A stretch of DNA of 64,000 bases from Rebecca billardiae RCC1528 (Eukaryota; Haptophyta), in the NCBI GenBank assembly GCA_965240325.2, contig OZ251237.1, positions 1,054,001 to 1,118,000 on the forward strand. Reading direction: 5' to 3'. Under the pieces are notes generated by a model. That model was not told where the DNA came from, made no database searches, and saw only the letters and a list, made by a program, of their open reading frames with translations. The translations under genes were made by a program, and so were the position numbers. This document shows, piece by piece, positions 63,278-64,000 of this stretch (positions are counted from its first letter, which is position 1; every line of letters begins with the position of its first letter).

Positions 63278-64000
63278 GCGTCGGAATATCATATGACAGC
63301 AATAAATAAGTTCTTCTACACTACTGCTACTACTCTGCGCGCGATACATATCGTCCACTACTGTGAGCAATATCGATCGTCTATACGCAGCAGTAAAAAT
63401 GACGCGCTGCGACGTACGACGCGATGACTACAGAATAGATAGGCAATAATAGCAGATGCCGTGTGACGACGACGCCGATTCGCATATATATATATATCGT
63501 AGTAGCGCAGTAAGCTATAGTCTGCTGCTACTTCAATGGCTCGACATACTAGCTATATATATATATATATACCGATAGCAGCAGATCGAGTTATGATAAC
63601 TATCATCAGTTCAGAAGAGAAATAAGAGTACGCCTGCTGTACGTCCGCCGTATATCGAGCTACAGCCGGCGGCGGCGTATATTGATGCCAGCTGAGCAGA
63701 TGATAATTGAGATCATCAGCACTGGCATCGTCATTATCGTGCCATCAGCATAGAAACCGGGCGTACCGAAAATGATCATCGCATTCCTGCGGCCGAATGA
63801 ACGCCCGAAATGTCCCACAGGGCCCCAAGTGGGGTTGCTATGGATGGCCAATAAGTGCCTAGGGTGTGAAAATCAGTTTGTTGAGTTCAGACTCTATTTG
63901 TCATAATCGCTATTTACCCAGTCCGGTGACCTATTTCCAATAGCTGCGGTGCATCCGGATCGCTCCCGGACCATGTTCTGATCAGAGTCTGAAATGGGTA
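63278..64000. other. AT-rich intergenic end of window, no gene seen
   Basis: Holds two TA microsatellites (63484-63497 and 63552-63571) and an imperfect hairpin 63685-63731 (GATGCCAG...CTGGCATC). A short minus ORF (63660-63851) is not supported by codon use. Confidence 0.6.

Noticed and set aside
63660-63851. 63-residue minus ORF at the right edge
   Set aside because: AT-rich, overlaps the imperfect hairpin, and has no similarity to any known protein type.
1-64000. CRISPR array, prophage or bacterial operon
   Set aside because: No short regularly spaced repeats with unique spacers, no phage genes, and the genes are eukaryotic with introns.

Overview
This window looks like nuclear DNA of a GC-rich, plastid-bearing, flagellated protist. 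The best fit is a haptophyte-type alga, with another secondary-plastid lineage such as a pelagophyte as the alternative. The reasons are: eukaryote-only genes (proteasome beta-4, Golgi TVP23, PPAN/Ssf1, mitochondrial carriers); spliceosomal introns whose reading phases close exactly when joined; axonemal genes (CCDC103/DNAAF19-like, SHIPPO repeats); and a plastid phosphate translocator whose N-terminus begins like a signal peptide followed by a transit peptide. Coding DNA is strongly G/C at third codon positions. Introns are short and almost always start GTGCG and end GCAG. Spacers are clearly AT-richer. The lineage is an inference, because no rRNA or organellar marker is present.

Layout, left to right. 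1-4206 (-) LRR/patatin phospholipase, open at the left edge; 4405-5162 (+) TVP23. 5976-8260 tandem repeats carrying exon-like sequence. 8921-9849 (-) PSMB4 and 10002-11036 (+) a Ser-rich basic protein. 12703-13383 (-) small membrane protein. 13781-23032 (-) a five-exon, about 2865-residue protein with two channel modules and ankyrin repeats. 24026-26579 (-) armadillo-like protein. 27418-28128 (-) unknown and 28410-30227 (+) amino-acid permease. 30422-30709 (-) twin CX9C protein and 30879-31652 (+) CCDC103-like. 32134-33890 (+) plastid phosphate translocator. 34417-35853 (+) PPAN and 36670-38612 (-) ABCG transporter, with a tandem duplication between their 3' ends. 38980-40203 (-) TruA-like pseudouridine synthase. 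40402-41529 (-) aldo/keto reductase. 41874-42860 (-) mitochondrial carrier. 43372-47231 (+) a GT8-GT4-GT8 glycosyltransferase. 47503-49748 (-) NT-C2/coiled-coil protein and 49945-51213 (+) a four-TM, possibly Orai-like protein. 51677-52234 (-) secreted-type ORF. 53579-54841 (-) mitochondrial phosphate carrier and 55285-56306 (+) SHIPPO-repeat protein. 58081-59553 (-) REX1-type exonuclease and 59711-60406 (+) unknown. 60963-61763 (-) SDR and 61911-63277 (+) Rieske oxygenase.

Genes are dense and often sit in divergent pairs whose start codons are about 150-500 bp apart, so shared promoters are likely. The mix is mostly housekeeping, transport and cilium genes with no operon logic. The possible exception is the SDR/Rieske pair, which could be a small catabolic unit. 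The most unusual items are the double-channel gene, the triple glycosyltransferase, a short interspersed element found eight times in the window, and three long tandem duplications in spacers, two of which include the last codons of the neighbouring genes.
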